Positions 45,091 to 54,316 are shown, numbered from the stretch's first letter. The stretch: DNA of 64,000 bases from DATIUV01 sp049322755 (GCA_049322755.1 JBMOQX010000040.1:15446-79445), one strand, 5' to 3'. The notes: a model not told the origin generated them from the sequence alone. Program-made: numbers and translations.

Positions 45091-45119
45091 ATTATACAGG
45101 TTTTGCTCCCCCACATCAA
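45091..45119 (-). promoter_or_regulatory. Sigma-70 promoter for the small gene and infA
   Basis: On the minus strand, TTGATG, a 17-bp spacer and a perfect TATAAT (plus-strand 45091-45096). This is the strongest sigma-70-like promoter seen in the window. Downstream, GGCCTCC and GGAGGCC (about 45040-45073) could pair in the leader. Confidence 0.7.
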
Positions 45120-45143
45120 CCCGGACCCCGCCGGGGACAGGGT

Positions 45144-46262
45144 TCAGGGGGCTGCGGGGCCGGGCGGCCGCAGGGCCAGTCCCAGGCCCGGCCGCCCCGC
45201 CACCGGGGCCGGATCCAGGACTCCGCCGGCGCCGAACATGAGGGACGGGGCGGCCACGTCCTGGGCCAGCAGAAGGGTGCCGAAGGCGCCCTCCTGCCCC
45301 GCCAGCGCCCCCCCGGCCGCCGCCGCCACCGGCAGCGCGGCCCGGGTCAGCACGCTGGTCTCCCCCACTTGGGCGCCCACGATGACCCGCACGCCCGCCT
45401 CCCGGGCCGCCGCCACCGCCGCCAGCGCCCGCCCGATCCCGCCCATCTTGGATACCCGCACGTTGACGATCCAGCGGGCGGCCGGGCCCGGAAGCGTGCG
45501 GATCGGGCCGGCGCGGGCACAGCTCTCGTCCAGGATCACCGGCACCCCCAGTGCATCGGCGACGGCCGCCAAGCCGTCCAGGTCACCCGCGCCGAGCGGC
45601 TCCTCGACGGCGAACAGCGGCGCCGGCAGGGACGCCAGGTGCGCCAGCGCCTCGACAGGGGAACGCCACAGGTTGTTGGCGTCCACCCGGATGCGCGCCG
45701 CGCCCAGGCCGGCCAGGGCCTCGAGCCGCGCGCCGTCCCGGGCCCGATCCCCGGAGAGCTTGACCTTGAAATCGTCAAAGCCGAGCCGGCGATACTGCTG
45801 GGCCTGGGCGCTGAAGGCTTCGAGGCTGGCGTCCCCCAGCACCGCCGTGTAGCGGAACGGGCCGGCGAGCTCGGGCAACCCCAGCAGCGCCTCCACCGAG
45901 CAGCCCGCCGCGCAGCCGAACAGGTCCAGCAGCGCCAGCTCCAGCGCGCACCAGGCGGCGGGGCTGGCGTCGATGGCGGCCTCATGGCGCTGGGCGTACG
46001 CCGCCAGCGACGCCACGTCGCCGACCTCGCGGCGCAGGACCTCGCGATGGGCGTCGATGAAAGCCAGCGCGCCGGCCACCGACTCGCCGGTGACGTACTC
46101 CCGCGGACAGCCTTCCCCGCAGCCGGCGTGCCCGGCGGCGTCGCGCGCTTCCACCCACACCGCTGCGGTCTGTGCGCGTTCGGCCGCGGCGTGCTTGAAC
46201 GCCACGCGAAATGGAATCGAAAGCGATCGGGCCGCGATCGACGCGACCGCCGCGCCGCTCAC
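45144..46262 (-). CDS. Enolase-superfamily racemase/epimerase (MLE subgroup)
   Basis: A 372-aa TIM-barrel enzyme with the catalytic pattern of muconate-lactonizing-subgroup racemases: KVK (Lys166/Lys168), metal ligands RVDANNLW (Asp194), AVEEP (Glu220) and ILDESC (Asp245), and the opposite base VSKMGG (Lys272). Two lysines on opposite faces imply 1,1-proton transfer, as in dipeptide epimerase, N-acylamino-acid racemase or o-succinylbenzoate synthase. The GTG start overlaps the stop of the fusion gene upstream (GTGA), so the two proteins are made together. The substrate may therefore be an acyl-amide made by that fusion. The C-terminus is Gly/Pro-rich. Confidence 0.83.
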   Translation of the reverse strand: MSGAAVASIAARSLSIPFRVAFKHAAAERAQTAAVWVEARDAAGHAGCGEGCPREYVTGESVAGALAFIDAHREVLRREVGDVASLAAYAQRHEAAIDASPAAWCALELALLDLFGCAAGCSVEALLGLPELAGPFRYTAVLGDASLEAFSAQAQQYRRLGFDDFKVKLSGDRARDGARLEALAGLGAARIRVDANNLWRSPVEALAHLASLPAPLFAVEEPLGAGDLDGLAAVADALGVPVILDESCARAGPIRTLPGPAARWIVNVRVSKMGGIGRALAAVAAAREAGVRVIVGAQVGETSVLTRAALPVAAAAGGALAGQEGAFGTLLLAQDVAAPSLMFGAGGVLDPAPVAGRPGLGLALRPPGPAAP

Positions 46263-48835
46263 CCGGCCTCCGGCGGCGTGGCGAGGTGATCGGCGATGGG
46301 AAACGCGAAGTCCTTCGCGTACTGCAGCGCCACGGTTTTGAACTGGCCCTCGCGCTGGCCGCGCTCGACCGCGTGGCGCCGCAACGCGTCCAGCGTTCCC
46401 GGCCGGAGCCACGCGAGTCGCAGCGGCTGCAGCCGGCCGCTGGCGCGCTTCGCCCGGTACTCGATGTTCAGCTCGCCGAGCTGCGCCTCGATCGCCGCGG
46501 CCAGCGCCGCGCCGCCGGGCGGCGACGCCTCGGCCGGCTCGACGTAAACCCGGTAGCCGGCACCGCCTTCGTCCGCCAGCGCCATGACGAACAGCGGCGT
46601 CACGCGATACCGCTGCGCCGCGGCCGCGACCGCGGAGAGAAGCTGCTCCTCGTGCAGCTTCTCGCCGGTGATGCTGGTGACGCCCTTGCCCTTCTGCACG
46701 AACCGGAGCAGCGGCAGGCGCCCGAGGCGGCCGTCGACCCGCACGATGTCGTTCATCGGATAACGGTACAGGCCGGCGGGCGTGGTCACCACCACGTAGT
46801 ACTCGGCGCCGTCCTCGAGCTCATCCAGCAGCACGAACCCGCGCTCGCCGCGCTCCCAGGCGTCGCGCTCGACGAACTCGAAGAAGTGGTGGCGCAGGGT
46901 CGGCGCGCCGGCGCCGGTCTCGGCGTCGATGGTGGTGGTGACGCGCAGCTCGCTGGATAGATAGCCCAGCTCCACCAGCTCCGCGCCCACCGGCAGCCGC
47001 GCCTTTAGCGCCGGGACCGCGACGCCGCAGCTGCCGCCAGTCCACACCGTCAGCAGCCGCAGCCGCGGCCACAGGTCCGCGTAGGTGGGCGCACGGTCGC
47101 GCGGCAGCGCGCGCAGCTCGCGCGCGCGCGCCGGCGCGGGCCGCAGCCGCCGCGCCACCGCAGCGGCCGCGGCCGGCGGCAACTCGCCCAGCGCTTGCGC
47201 GTTACCGCGCTCCAGGCAATCCGCCAGCCGGTCCCGCGTCGCGTTCAGCACGTCCAGCAGGCGCAGGAACGATGACGGGTTGGCGCCCGCCATGTAGGTG
47301 ATGTCGGGCGCCGCCAGCGCCAGCAGCAGGATGACGCGGTACTTGAGCTCATAGTCGGCGATGTCGTTCACTTCGGGCGGCAGCACGTAGCGGCGCCGCA
47401 GGAGCTTCGGCATCGCCTGGTACAGGTATCCCGAGACCGAACCGTAGGGCAGCCCCGACGGCCGGCGGCCCTCCACGGCAGCCCCCACCAGCCCGAGACC
47501 GCGGCCGGAGAACGCCTCGGGGCAGTGGCGGTAAAGCACCCAGGCGTAGAGCTGCTGTTCGGCGCGGAACTGCGCCAGCGTGGTGGCCAGCACCGGCACG
47601 AACTTGGGCGCGCCGGTGGTGCCGCTGGTGACCGAAAACATCACCGGCATCGCGGCAGTGAGCGCCGGCTCGCCCGACTCCTGGGCCTCGACGTAGGGCC
47701 GCAGCCGCTCGTAATCCGACAGCGGCACGCGCGCGGCGTAGTCCGCGTACGAGCGGATCTGCGCAAAGCCGTGCTCGCGGCCGAAGCGGGTAGCGCGGTT
47801 GGCGGCGACGATGCGCTCGAGCACCCGCCGCTGCGCGCGGCGCGGATCGCGCGCGGCGCGGCGCAGCGGCCACCAGCGCAGGACCCGGATCACCAGCATC
47901 GCCGGCCACAACCGCCAGCGGCGCAGCACCTCGCCGGGGCGCTGCAGGGGCACCTCGCGCTGCGACATGCCCGGCGTGAACGGCGCTCCCATCTGTTCCA
48001 CGAAACCGGCGGGGTAGCAGCGGTTCAGCAGCCCCAGCTCGCCCACGCCGCGGTCCCGCGGCAGGAACCAGGTGCCGAACAGCAGGTCCCAGACGATCAC
48101 GTTGTTGCCGTAGTTGGTGTTGGATTCGCGCGGCACGCGCGAGTGATGCCAGCGGTGCAGCTCGGCGCTGGAGACCAGGTAGTTGAGCCAGCCGAAGCGC
48201 AGGCGGACGTTGCAGTGCTGGAAGAAGCCGTTCACCGCGTAGAACACGAAATAGAGCGCGATCACTTCCGGAGCGACGCCCAGCAGGACGAACGGCGCGG
48301 TGTCGAGGAACAGCTGCAGCGTCTTGTCCACCGGATGGAAGCGACCGACGTTGAGCCAGTAGAGCCGCGGCGGCGAGTGGTGCACGGCGTGGAAGCGCCA
48401 CAGGAACGGAACGCGGTGGGCGGCGACGTGCAGCCAGTAGCGCAGGAAATCCGCCGCCAGCAGCATCGTCAGCGCCTGCACCCACAGCGGCCAGGCGTGG
48501 GGCCAAAGTTCCGTCGCCGCCCAGCCGCGATCCTGCACCAGCGCCGCCGCCATCAACGCCAGCGCCAGGCCGATGACCTTCGGCAGCGCCAGCTGGATCA
48601 CCGCCATGAACAGCAGATCCTGCTTCACGTCCTCGCGCCCCGGCCACCAGGCCCGCTCGTTGGGCATGCGCCACTCCAGCAGCGTGACCACGGCCGCGCC
48701 GACGAGCACCGGTGCATAGGCTGCCACCGGCAACGGCTGGCCCGCCGTCTTCAGCGCGTGATGCAGCGCGAGGGCGCCGGCGAGGGTGGCCGGATACGCG
48801 AGCCAGGGCAGGTAGCGGTGCGCGAGCGCGGTCAT
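46259..48835 (-). CDS. Fatty acid hydroxylase / GH3-type adenylating enzyme fusion
   Basis: An 858-aa two-domain protein. Residues 1-270 are a membrane fatty acid hydroxylase/sterol desaturase with about six hydrophobic stretches and the di-iron His boxes HVAAH (136-140), HAVHH (149-153) and HRWHH (227-231). Residues about 315-858 are a GH3-type acyl-adenylating amide synthetase, with ATP-loop SVTSGTTGAPK (401-411), a later TVWTGGSCGV segment and YRYPMNDIVRV. GH3 enzymes join carboxylic acids to amino acids. A likely activity is hydroxylation of a lipid acyl chain plus activation and amide formation, but both substrates are inferred. The stop overlaps the racemase start. Confidence 0.85.
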   Translation of the reverse strand: MTALAHRYLPWLAYPATLAGALALHHALKTAGQPLPVAAYAPVLVGAAVVTLLEWRMPNERAWWPGREDVKQDLLFMAVIQLALPKVIGLALALMAAALVQDRGWAATELWPHAWPLWVQALTMLLAADFLRYWLHVAAHRVPFLWRFHAVHHSPPRLYWLNVGRFHPVDKTLQLFLDTAPFVLLGVAPEVIALYFVFYAVNGFFQHCNVRLRFGWLNYLVSSAELHRWHHSRVPRESNTNYGNNVIVWDLLFGTWFLPRDRGVGELGLLNRCYPAGFVEQMGAPFTPGMSQREVPLQRPGEVLRRWRLWPAMLVIRVLRWWPLRRAARDPRRAQRRVLERIVAANRATRFGREHGFAQIRSYADYAARVPLSDYERLRPYVEAQESGEPALTAAMPVMFSVTSGTTGAPKFVPVLATTLAQFRAEQQLYAWVLYRHCPEAFSGRGLGLVGAAVEGRRPSGLPYGSVSGYLYQAMPKLLRRRYVLPPEVNDIADYELKYRVILLLALAAPDITYMAGANPSSFLRLLDVLNATRDRLADCLERGNAQALGELPPAAAAAVARRLRPAPARARELRALPRDRAPTYADLWPRLRLLTVWTGGSCGVAVPALKARLPVGAELVELGYLSSELRVTTTIDAETGAGAPTLRHHFFEFVERDAWERGERGFVLLDELEDGAEYYVVVTTPAGLYRYPMNDIVRVDGRLGRLPLLRFVQKGKGVTSITGEKLHEEQLLSAVAAAAQRYRVTPLFVMALADEGGAGYRVYVEPAEASPPGGAALAAAIEAQLGELNIEYRAKRASGRLQPLRLAWLRPGTLDALRRHAVERGQREGQFKTVALQYAKDFAFPIADHLATPPEAG

Positions 48836-48937
48836 GGTGCGGAGGTCAGCGTCCGTGGCGCCAATGATACTGCCCGGTGACCGGCACGCAGCCTGCCAGC
48901 GCCTGGCGCGCGGTCACGTTCCGGGAACGAACCCTGC

Positions 48938-49576
48938 CTAGCGGCGCCCGCCCGCGGCATCGGCCCCCATCTGCTGCAACTCCTGCGCCAGCGCCGCCAG
49001 GGCGCGGGTGCGCGACGCGGTCTTCACGTATTCGCAATTGAGGCTCATCACCCGCTGCGCCGCGGTACCGGCGAAGGGCTGCGCCTGCAGGTCGCAGTCG
49101 GCGCGGGCGTATTCGAGCCAGGTTTCCTGGGAGCGCGCCAGCGTCGGGGCGGCGCCCGGGGCAAGCCGCGTAAGGTCGTGGTAGACCGCCGCCATCGCTG
49201 CCTGCTCGGAGCCCAGCGCCGCTTCCAGACACACCGTCAGGGTGGCGATGTCCGTCGCCTGGGTTTCGCAGGCGTGGCCCGCCGGCTCCGGCGGCGCCGC
49301 CTCGCCCATGGCGGGTACCTCGATCGCCGCGGCGGGCACAATCGCCGGTGGCGGAGGCTGCACCGTCGCGATGCGGAAAAACGTCGCCACCATGCCGAAG
49401 ATGAAGACCAGCGCGGCCATCTCCAACAGGATCTGGTCGGCGTGGGTCAGTCGGACGGGGGTGATCTGCGGATGATTGGTCACGGCGCGCTCGGCCGCGA
49501 TTATCGCCCGGAGGTGCCGGCCCCAGGCAAGCGTTTTCTCCGCCCGTGGTGCCGTGAAGCGTCTTGCGGCATTCAT
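48938..49576 (-). CDS. Membrane-anchored LprI-like (DUF1311) protein
   Basis: A 212-aa protein with one membrane helix (about residues 45-65, ILLEMAALVFIFGMVATFF), a Pro/Ala linker and a C-terminal DUF1311/LprI-like domain holding paired Cys: HACETQ, LTVCLEAALGSEQ, RSQETWLEYARADCDLQ, SLNCEY. LprI-type proteins include periplasmic lysozyme inhibitors, though most are uncharacterised. ATG 49576 is chosen; GTG at VTNHPQ is an alternative. Confidence 0.7.
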   Translation of the reverse strand: MNAARRFTAPRAEKTLAWGRHLRAIIAAERAVTNHPQITPVRLTHADQILLEMAALVFIFGMVATFFRIATVQPPPPAIVPAAAIEVPAMGEAAPPEPAGHACETQATDIATLTVCLEAALGSEQAAMAAVYHDLTRLAPGAAPTLARSQETWLEYARADCDLQAQPFAGTAAQRVMSLNCEYVKTASRTRALAALAQELQQMGADAAGGRR

Positions 49577-49678
49577 CACCGCGTCACCGGAGCATGGTGC
49601 AATAGGCCACCTTTCCTTGCCCGCGGGCCCAGGGCGCGTTGACCCGGGTCCGCGCCGCGCTTCCGACAGAGGACCGCC

Positions 49679-49921
49679 ATGCGCAAGCATTTTCGCATCG
49701 ACAAGCTGCACCGCACGCTGCCCACCGGCGAGGTGGACGTGGTCTACGTCATCCGCCGCGAGGGCTCGAGTCCGCGCGCGGCGTGGATCGTCGGCGAGGA
49801 GTTCCCCAAGCACTCGCGCGAAAGCGTCGACGCGCTGGTGGAGCGGGCGCTGATGGATTACCGCTCCCGCCACCCGGCGCGGAACCGGGTGTCGGCGCTG
49901 ATTGTCGATTGTTCACGCTGA
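49679..49921 (+). CDS. Small hypothetical protein (80 aa)
   Basis: Begins MRKHFRIDKLHRTLPTGEVD, with AGGA upstream of the ATG. A compact alpha/beta pattern with VVYVIRREGSSPRAAWIVGE and a C-terminal VSALIVDC. No signal peptide or known family. It may be co-transcribed with the next small gene. Confidence 0.6.
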   Translation: MRKHFRIDKLHRTLPTGEVDVVYVIRREGSSPRAAWIVGEEFPKHSRESVDALVERALMDYRSRHPARNRVSALIVDCSR

Positions 49922-49970
49922 GGCGGGAAAACCGCGGCGCGCTGCGGCGCAACGCAAAGGAGGCGACACC

Positions 49971-50219
49971 ATGAACCGCATGGAACGGCGGCTGCCCGAT
50001 CCCGAGCTGGAGCATCTGCCGATGGAGCTGCGCGAGCTGGCCGAGCACTGGCGCGAATCCATGTCCGAACAGGAGCGTAGCCGGGCGCTGGAACGCCTCG
50101 AGGACACGGCGAAGCAAACCCGCAACCTCGGCGTGCTCTGGGCGCTCGAGTCCTTGCGACAGGTGCGCAGCACCACGGTCACGTCGCGGCGCAGATCGGC
50201 TTCTCGAACGGGCGCTTGA
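49971..50219 (+). CDS. Small helical hypothetical protein (82 aa)
   Basis: Begins MNRMERRLPDPELEHLPMEL with an ideal AAAGGAGG site. It is highly charged and predicted all-helical (LRELAEHWRESMSEQERSRA). The last residues are basic. Function unknown. It ends just before a decayed gene on the other strand. Confidence 0.6.
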   Translation: MNRMERRLPDPELEHLPMELRELAEHWRESMSEQERSRALERLEDTAKQTRNLGVLWALESLRQVRSTTVTSRRRSASRTGA

Positions 50220-50227
50220 AAAGATCG

Positions 50228-50472
50228 ACGCCTCAGCGGCGTCGACACGTGTCTCGGCGCCGCCGGATCGGTGACTTCGGCGATCGACGTGCCGTTGGAC
50301 TCGCTGCGGCCGGTCACCGGATTCGGCGCCGCGCCGCCGTGATGCCCGACGTACGCGATCCAGCGGCAGCTGGCAGGGCCGAGCCGCCCGCGGATCACGC
50401 CGTGTAGTGGACGGCGAGCCAGATCGTCGGTCCGCCGGGATCGGTCCGTTCGACGAACAGATTCTCGATCAT
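50228..50472 (-). pseudogene. Remnant of an LVIVD-repeat-like protein gene
   Basis: A good start with GGAG upstream opens a 25-codon frame, MIENLFVERTDPGGPTIWLA, ended by TGA at 50395. The next frame then reads WIAYVGHHGGAAPNPVTGRS and NGTSIAEVTDPAAPRHVSTP, which resembles the first LVIVD/beta-propeller blade of choice-of-anchor proteins. After this the similarity stops. Thus only the first blade survives, out of frame. The other bases from 50473 to 50649 hold nothing recognisable. Confidence 0.5.
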
Positions 50473-50649
50473 CACCTGGTCTCCTGTGCCGCCGCGGTCC
50501 CGTCCCGCTCACAATTTCGGGCACGGTTCTCGCGCCAGCGTAACCGGGGCCCCGCGCGCCGGGGCAGTCCGGCGGAGTCCAAAACCGCCCCTGTCGCCCG
50601 GCCGCGCCGCCCCGCTCAACGCTAAATCATGACCAGAAAAGGAACTTGG

Positions 50650-50991
50650 ATGCAGCTGAACGAGCTTGGGGGAAACGCGCCGCTGGTCATCGAAGCCGAC
50701 GAGACCACCGGCGGATCGGCGCTGCGGCGGCAGTTTGCCGAATTCATGACAGAGGTGACACTGAGCGGCTGGCGCGGCCGGCTGACCGTCATCTTCCGCA
50801 ACCTGGCCCATGCCGACGCGATTCCGGTCGACGCCCTGGTTTTCCTTTCCCGGCGCGCCAGCGACTGCGAAGTCCTGCTGGAGACCTGCCATCCGGACGT
50901 GCTGCGCCTGCTGGAATCGGCCGCCTACCGCGATCACTTTCACCTGGTCACCGCGGGCAGCCGGTCCCATCTGCCCCAGGGGACAAACTGA
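50650..50991 (+). CDS. Hypothetical protein (113 aa), STAS-like pattern
   Basis: Begins MQLNELGGNAPLVIEADETT; AAGGAA lies five bases before the ATG, and an ATG at 50629 is possible. Alternating strands and helices (GRLTVIFRNLAHADAIPVDA, CEVLLETCHPDVLRLLESA) resemble the size and layout of STAS or PilZ-linked regulators, without a firm match. Soluble, no signal peptide. Confidence 0.55.
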   Translation: MQLNELGGNAPLVIEADETTGGSALRRQFAEFMTEVTLSGWRGRLTVIFRNLAHADAIPVDALVFLSRRASDCEVLLETCHPDVLRLLESAAYRDHFHLVTAGSRSHLPQGTN

Positions 50992-51167
50992 CGAGCGCGG
51001 CGCCCGGCGATGACCGTCGCGATGCCACAGGCTTGCTTTTGCCCGGGTTTGTGGTTGAATGAGCCAAAGCTGCCGCTTTGGGAAATGCGTCAAGCGACCT
51101 TTACTGAGCGACGACCGGCCAGGAATCACGGCGCCACCCGGGCGGGTCGCAGCATTTCGGCAGCGCC

Positions 51168-52973
51168 GTGACCGAGCCCCGACAAGGCGCCGCTGACCTC
51201 AACCTCCCGTTCCGGGGGGAACCCTACTTCTTCCGGCGCTTCTGCCGCCTGGCGGGACCGTACTGGCGCTCGGCAAATCCCGTCCGTGCCTTCGTGCTGA
51301 CGGCAGCGCTGGTGGCGCTCACGGTCGCGCAGGTGCTGGTGCCGATCGCGATCAACCAGTGGAGTCTGCGGCTTTTCGATGCGATCGAGCAGCGCGCCCT
51401 CGGCGCCCTGGCGAACCTGGTCTTCGCGCTCGCCGCCATCATCGTCGCCAACGTCCTGGTCACGACCACCCACCTGCGCGTCAAGCGGCGCCTGCAGGTG
51501 GACTGGCGCAACTGGCTCACCGGGAACGTGCTCGACGAGTGGCTGACCGCCGGGCGCCATTACCACGTGCGCTTCATGCCCGGCGAGCACGACAATCCCG
51601 ACCAGCGCATCGCCGAGGACATCCGCATCGCCACCGAGTACGCCGTCGACCTGGTCCACTCGCTGTTCTACTGCCTGCTGCTGCTGGCAAGCTTCACCTG
51701 GATACTCTGGGGGCTCTCGGGATCGCCGCACCTCGAGATCGGCGGGGCGAACCTCTACCTGCCCGGTCACCTGGTGTGGATCGCGCTGCTCTACGCCGCC
51801 ACCGGCACGGTCGTGGCGCTGCTGCTGGGACGCCCGCTGGTGCGCGCGGCCAACCGGCGCCAGACGGACGAGGCCAACTTCCGCTTCGGGCTGGCGCGCA
51901 CGCGCGAGAACGCGCTGGCGATCGCGCTGCGCCACGGCGAGCCCGAGGAACGACGCCATGCCGGGGGCCTGTTCGGGGGCGTGATCCACGCCTGGGACCG
52001 GCAGACCCGCGCGCTGGCGCAGCTGTTCTATTTCTCCTCCAGCTGGTCGGTCCTGTCGCAGGCGTTTCCGGTCCTGGTGGCGGCGCCGCGCTACTTCGCC
52101 GGCACCATCACCCTGGGCGTGCTGATGCAGACGGCGCAGGCGTTCCAGCAGATGATCGCCGCGCTGTCCTGGCCGATCGACAACATTCCCCGGCTCGCGG
52201 AGTGGCGCGCATCGGCGGAGCGCGTGCTCGGGCTCACCGCCGCCCTGCAGCAACTGCGCGCCGCGCCGGACGCGGACAGCCGTCCGGCGGTGGTGACCGC
52301 CCGGTCAAAGGGACCGTCGCTGGGTTTTCACGACGTCACGCTGTCGACGGCCGACGGCGAGATCGTGCTCAACGATTTCAGCGCCGAAATCGCCCGCGGC
52401 GAGCGGGTGCTGATGTGCGGCGACCGCCGCGCGGCGGTGACGCTGTTCCGGGCGGTGGGCGGACTGTCGCCGTGGGGCAGCGGGCGCATCGAGCTGCCCG
52501 CGGACGGCCCGATCTTCTTCATGCCGCGGCGGCCCTACATGCCGGCAGGGCCGCTGCGCGACGTGCTGAGCGTCGAGACGGCGGCCGAGCCGCCGGGCGA
52601 GTCGGCACTGCACGACGCGCTCGTGCGCGTCGGGCTGGAGCACCTGATTCCGCGTCTCGACGAGCGCGGAGAGTGGGAGCAGGCCCTGACCGCCGCCGAG
52701 AAGCAGCGGCTCGGGTTTGCCCGGCTGCTGCTGGCGAAGCCGAGCTGGATTTTCGTCAACGAGGCCACCGACGCGCTCGGACCCAAGGGCGAGGCCGAAC
52801 TGCTGCGGCTGGTGGCGAAGGCCCTGCCGCGGGCGACCGTGGTCGCCGTCGGCTGCGACGACCCGCCGGTCGTCGATCCGGCCGGCAGCATCTTCTACAC
52901 CCGCCGCCTGCACCTCTCGCTAAACGACGACGCCTCGGCGCCGGCCGCTGCGCCCGCCCCCGCGGCGGCCTAG
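51168..52973 (+). CDS. SbmA/YddA-type ABC membrane protein with degenerate ATPase domain
   Basis: A 601-aa protein. The N-terminal half is an SbmA/BacA/ABCD-type membrane domain with DVNWRNWLT-like VDWRNWLTGNVLDEWL and YYxx-type HYHVRFMPGEHDNPDQRIAED. The C-terminal domain keeps the overall ABC fold (LGFHDVTLSTADGEIVLNDF) but has lost key residues. The Walker A region reads MCGDRRAAVTLFRA without GxxGxGKS, the signature reads LTAAEKQRLGFARLL, and the Walker B Asp is Asn (WIFVNEATDALG). It is unlikely to hydrolyse ATP alone. It may be a proton-driven importer like SbmA or a partner subunit. Starts at GTG. Confidence 0.82.
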   Translation: MTEPRQGAADLNLPFRGEPYFFRRFCRLAGPYWRSANPVRAFVLTAALVALTVAQVLVPIAINQWSLRLFDAIEQRALGALANLVFALAAIIVANVLVTTTHLRVKRRLQVDWRNWLTGNVLDEWLTAGRHYHVRFMPGEHDNPDQRIAEDIRIATEYAVDLVHSLFYCLLLLASFTWILWGLSGSPHLEIGGANLYLPGHLVWIALLYAATGTVVALLLGRPLVRAANRRQTDEANFRFGLARTRENALAIALRHGEPEERRHAGGLFGGVIHAWDRQTRALAQLFYFSSSWSVLSQAFPVLVAAPRYFAGTITLGVLMQTAQAFQQMIAALSWPIDNIPRLAEWRASAERVLGLTAALQQLRAAPDADSRPAVVTARSKGPSLGFHDVTLSTADGEIVLNDFSAEIARGERVLMCGDRRAAVTLFRAVGGLSPWGSGRIELPADGPIFFMPRRPYMPAGPLRDVLSVETAAEPPGESALHDALVRVGLEHLIPRLDERGEWEQALTAAEKQRLGFARLLLAKPSWIFVNEATDALGPKGEAELLRLVAKALPRATVVAVGCDDPPVVDPAGSIFYTRRLHLSLNDDASAPAAAPAPAAA

Positions 52974-54316
52974 ACGGCGCGGCGCGCGGCGCGCGAAGAC
53001 CTGATCAGGTCGGCATACCAGCGCGCCGAGGACTTCGGCGTGCGCTTCTGGGTCTCGTAATCCACGTGCACCAGCCCGAAGCGGCTGGCGTAGCCGGAGC
53101 CCCATTCGAAGTTGTCCAGCAACGACCAGACGAAGTAGCCGCGCACGTCGGCGCCGGCGCGGATCGCCTCGTTCATCGCGCCGGTGTATTTCTCCAGGTA
53201 CAGGATGCGCTTGGGGTCGTCGACGCGGCCGGACTCGTCCGGGGCGTCGTGGCCCCCGGCGCCGTTCTCGGTGACGTAGATCGGCAGGCGGTAGCGCCTG
53301 GAAAGATCGATCAGCTCGTCGCGGAACGCCTCCGGGTAGATCGGCCAGCCGATCTCCGACACCGGCGCGTCGGCGGGCGCCGAGCCCCAGGCGAAGCCCC
53401 AGACCGTGCCCGCCTCCGCCTTGGCGAAAATCGGGCCGTAGTGGTTGAGACCGAACCAGTCGATCGGGCGGCAGATGCGGGCCAGGTCGCCGGCCTGCAC
53501 GTAGGGCGCGATGGCTTCTCCGACGTGGGGCGGATAGCGGCCCAGCAGCTGCGGGTCGGGAAACGCGCCGTTCCAGTGCTCGTCCAGCCACACCTGCGCC
53601 GCGCGGTCGGCGTCGGTGTCCTTCTCCGGCCACACCACCTGCCGGTTGTGGATCGCGCCGATGGAGGCGTCCGGCACCAGCCCGCGCAGCACGTCGACGC
53701 CGGCGCCGTGGGCCAGGTTGACGTGGTGGATCGCCTTCAGGTGCGCTTCGCGGTCCTTCTGTCCCGGCGCGCACCAGTCCATCGCGTAGCCGAACAGCGT
53801 GAACACCGAGAACTCGTTGAACGTCGCCCAGCGGCGCACGCGGTCACCGTAGCGCTTCGCCGTCAGCGCGGCATAGTCGGCGAACCAGCCGGCCGAGTCG
53901 CGGCGGGTCCAGCCGCCGAGGTCCTCCAGCGCCTGGGGCAGATCCCAGTGGTACAGGCAGATCCAGGGCTCGATCCCGGCCTTCAGCAATTCGTCGATCA
54001 GGCGGTCGTAGAAGTCGAGGCCGGCCTCGTTGACCTTCCCGCGGCCCTTCGGCAGCACGCGCGGCCAGGCGATGGAGAAACGGTAGGCGTCGAGGCCCAT
54101 GTCCTTCATGAGCGCCACGTCTTCGGCGTAGCGGTGGTAGTGGTCGCAGGCCACGTCGCCGGTGTCGCCGTTGGCCACCTTGCCGGCGGTGCGGCAGCGG
54201 GTGTCCCAGATGCTGGGCGCGCGGCCGTCCTCGTTGGCGGCGCCTTCGATCTGGTAGCTCGACGTGGAAACGCCCCAGACAAAATCGGCGGGCCAGTTTC
54301 CGGGCGGGTTGGGCAT
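52970..54316 (-). CDS. Family 1 beta-glucosidase
   Basis: A 448-aa cytoplasmic GH1 (beta/alpha)8 enzyme cleaving terminal beta-glucosides. The N-terminal signature is FVWGVSTSSYQIEGA (residues 12-26), the acid/base is TFNEF (Glu168) and the nucleophile YVTENGAGG (Glu350). The substrate-site segments HWDLPQAL and WSLLDNFEW are present. Full length. Its stop overlaps the stop of the convergent ABC gene through CTAG. It could recycle glucans such as those made by the NdvB-like enzyme, but that is a guess. Confidence 0.95.
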   Translation of the reverse strand: MPNPPGNWPADFVWGVSTSSYQIEGAANEDGRAPSIWDTRCRTAGKVANGDTGDVACDHYHRYAEDVALMKDMGLDAYRFSIAWPRVLPKGRGKVNEAGLDFYDRLIDELLKAGIEPWICLYHWDLPQALEDLGGWTRRDSAGWFADYAALTAKRYGDRVRRWATFNEFSVFTLFGYAMDWCAPGQKDREAHLKAIHHVNLAHGAGVDVLRGLVPDASIGAIHNRQVVWPEKDTDADRAAQVWLDEHWNGAFPDPQLLGRYPPHVGEAIAPYVQAGDLARICRPIDWFGLNHYGPIFAKAEAGTVWGFAWGSAPADAPVSEIGWPIYPEAFRDELIDLSRRYRLPIYVTENGAGGHDAPDESGRVDDPKRILYLEKYTGAMNEAIRAGADVRGYFVWSLLDNFEWGSGYASRFGLVHVDYETQKRTPKSSARWYADLIRSSRAARRAV

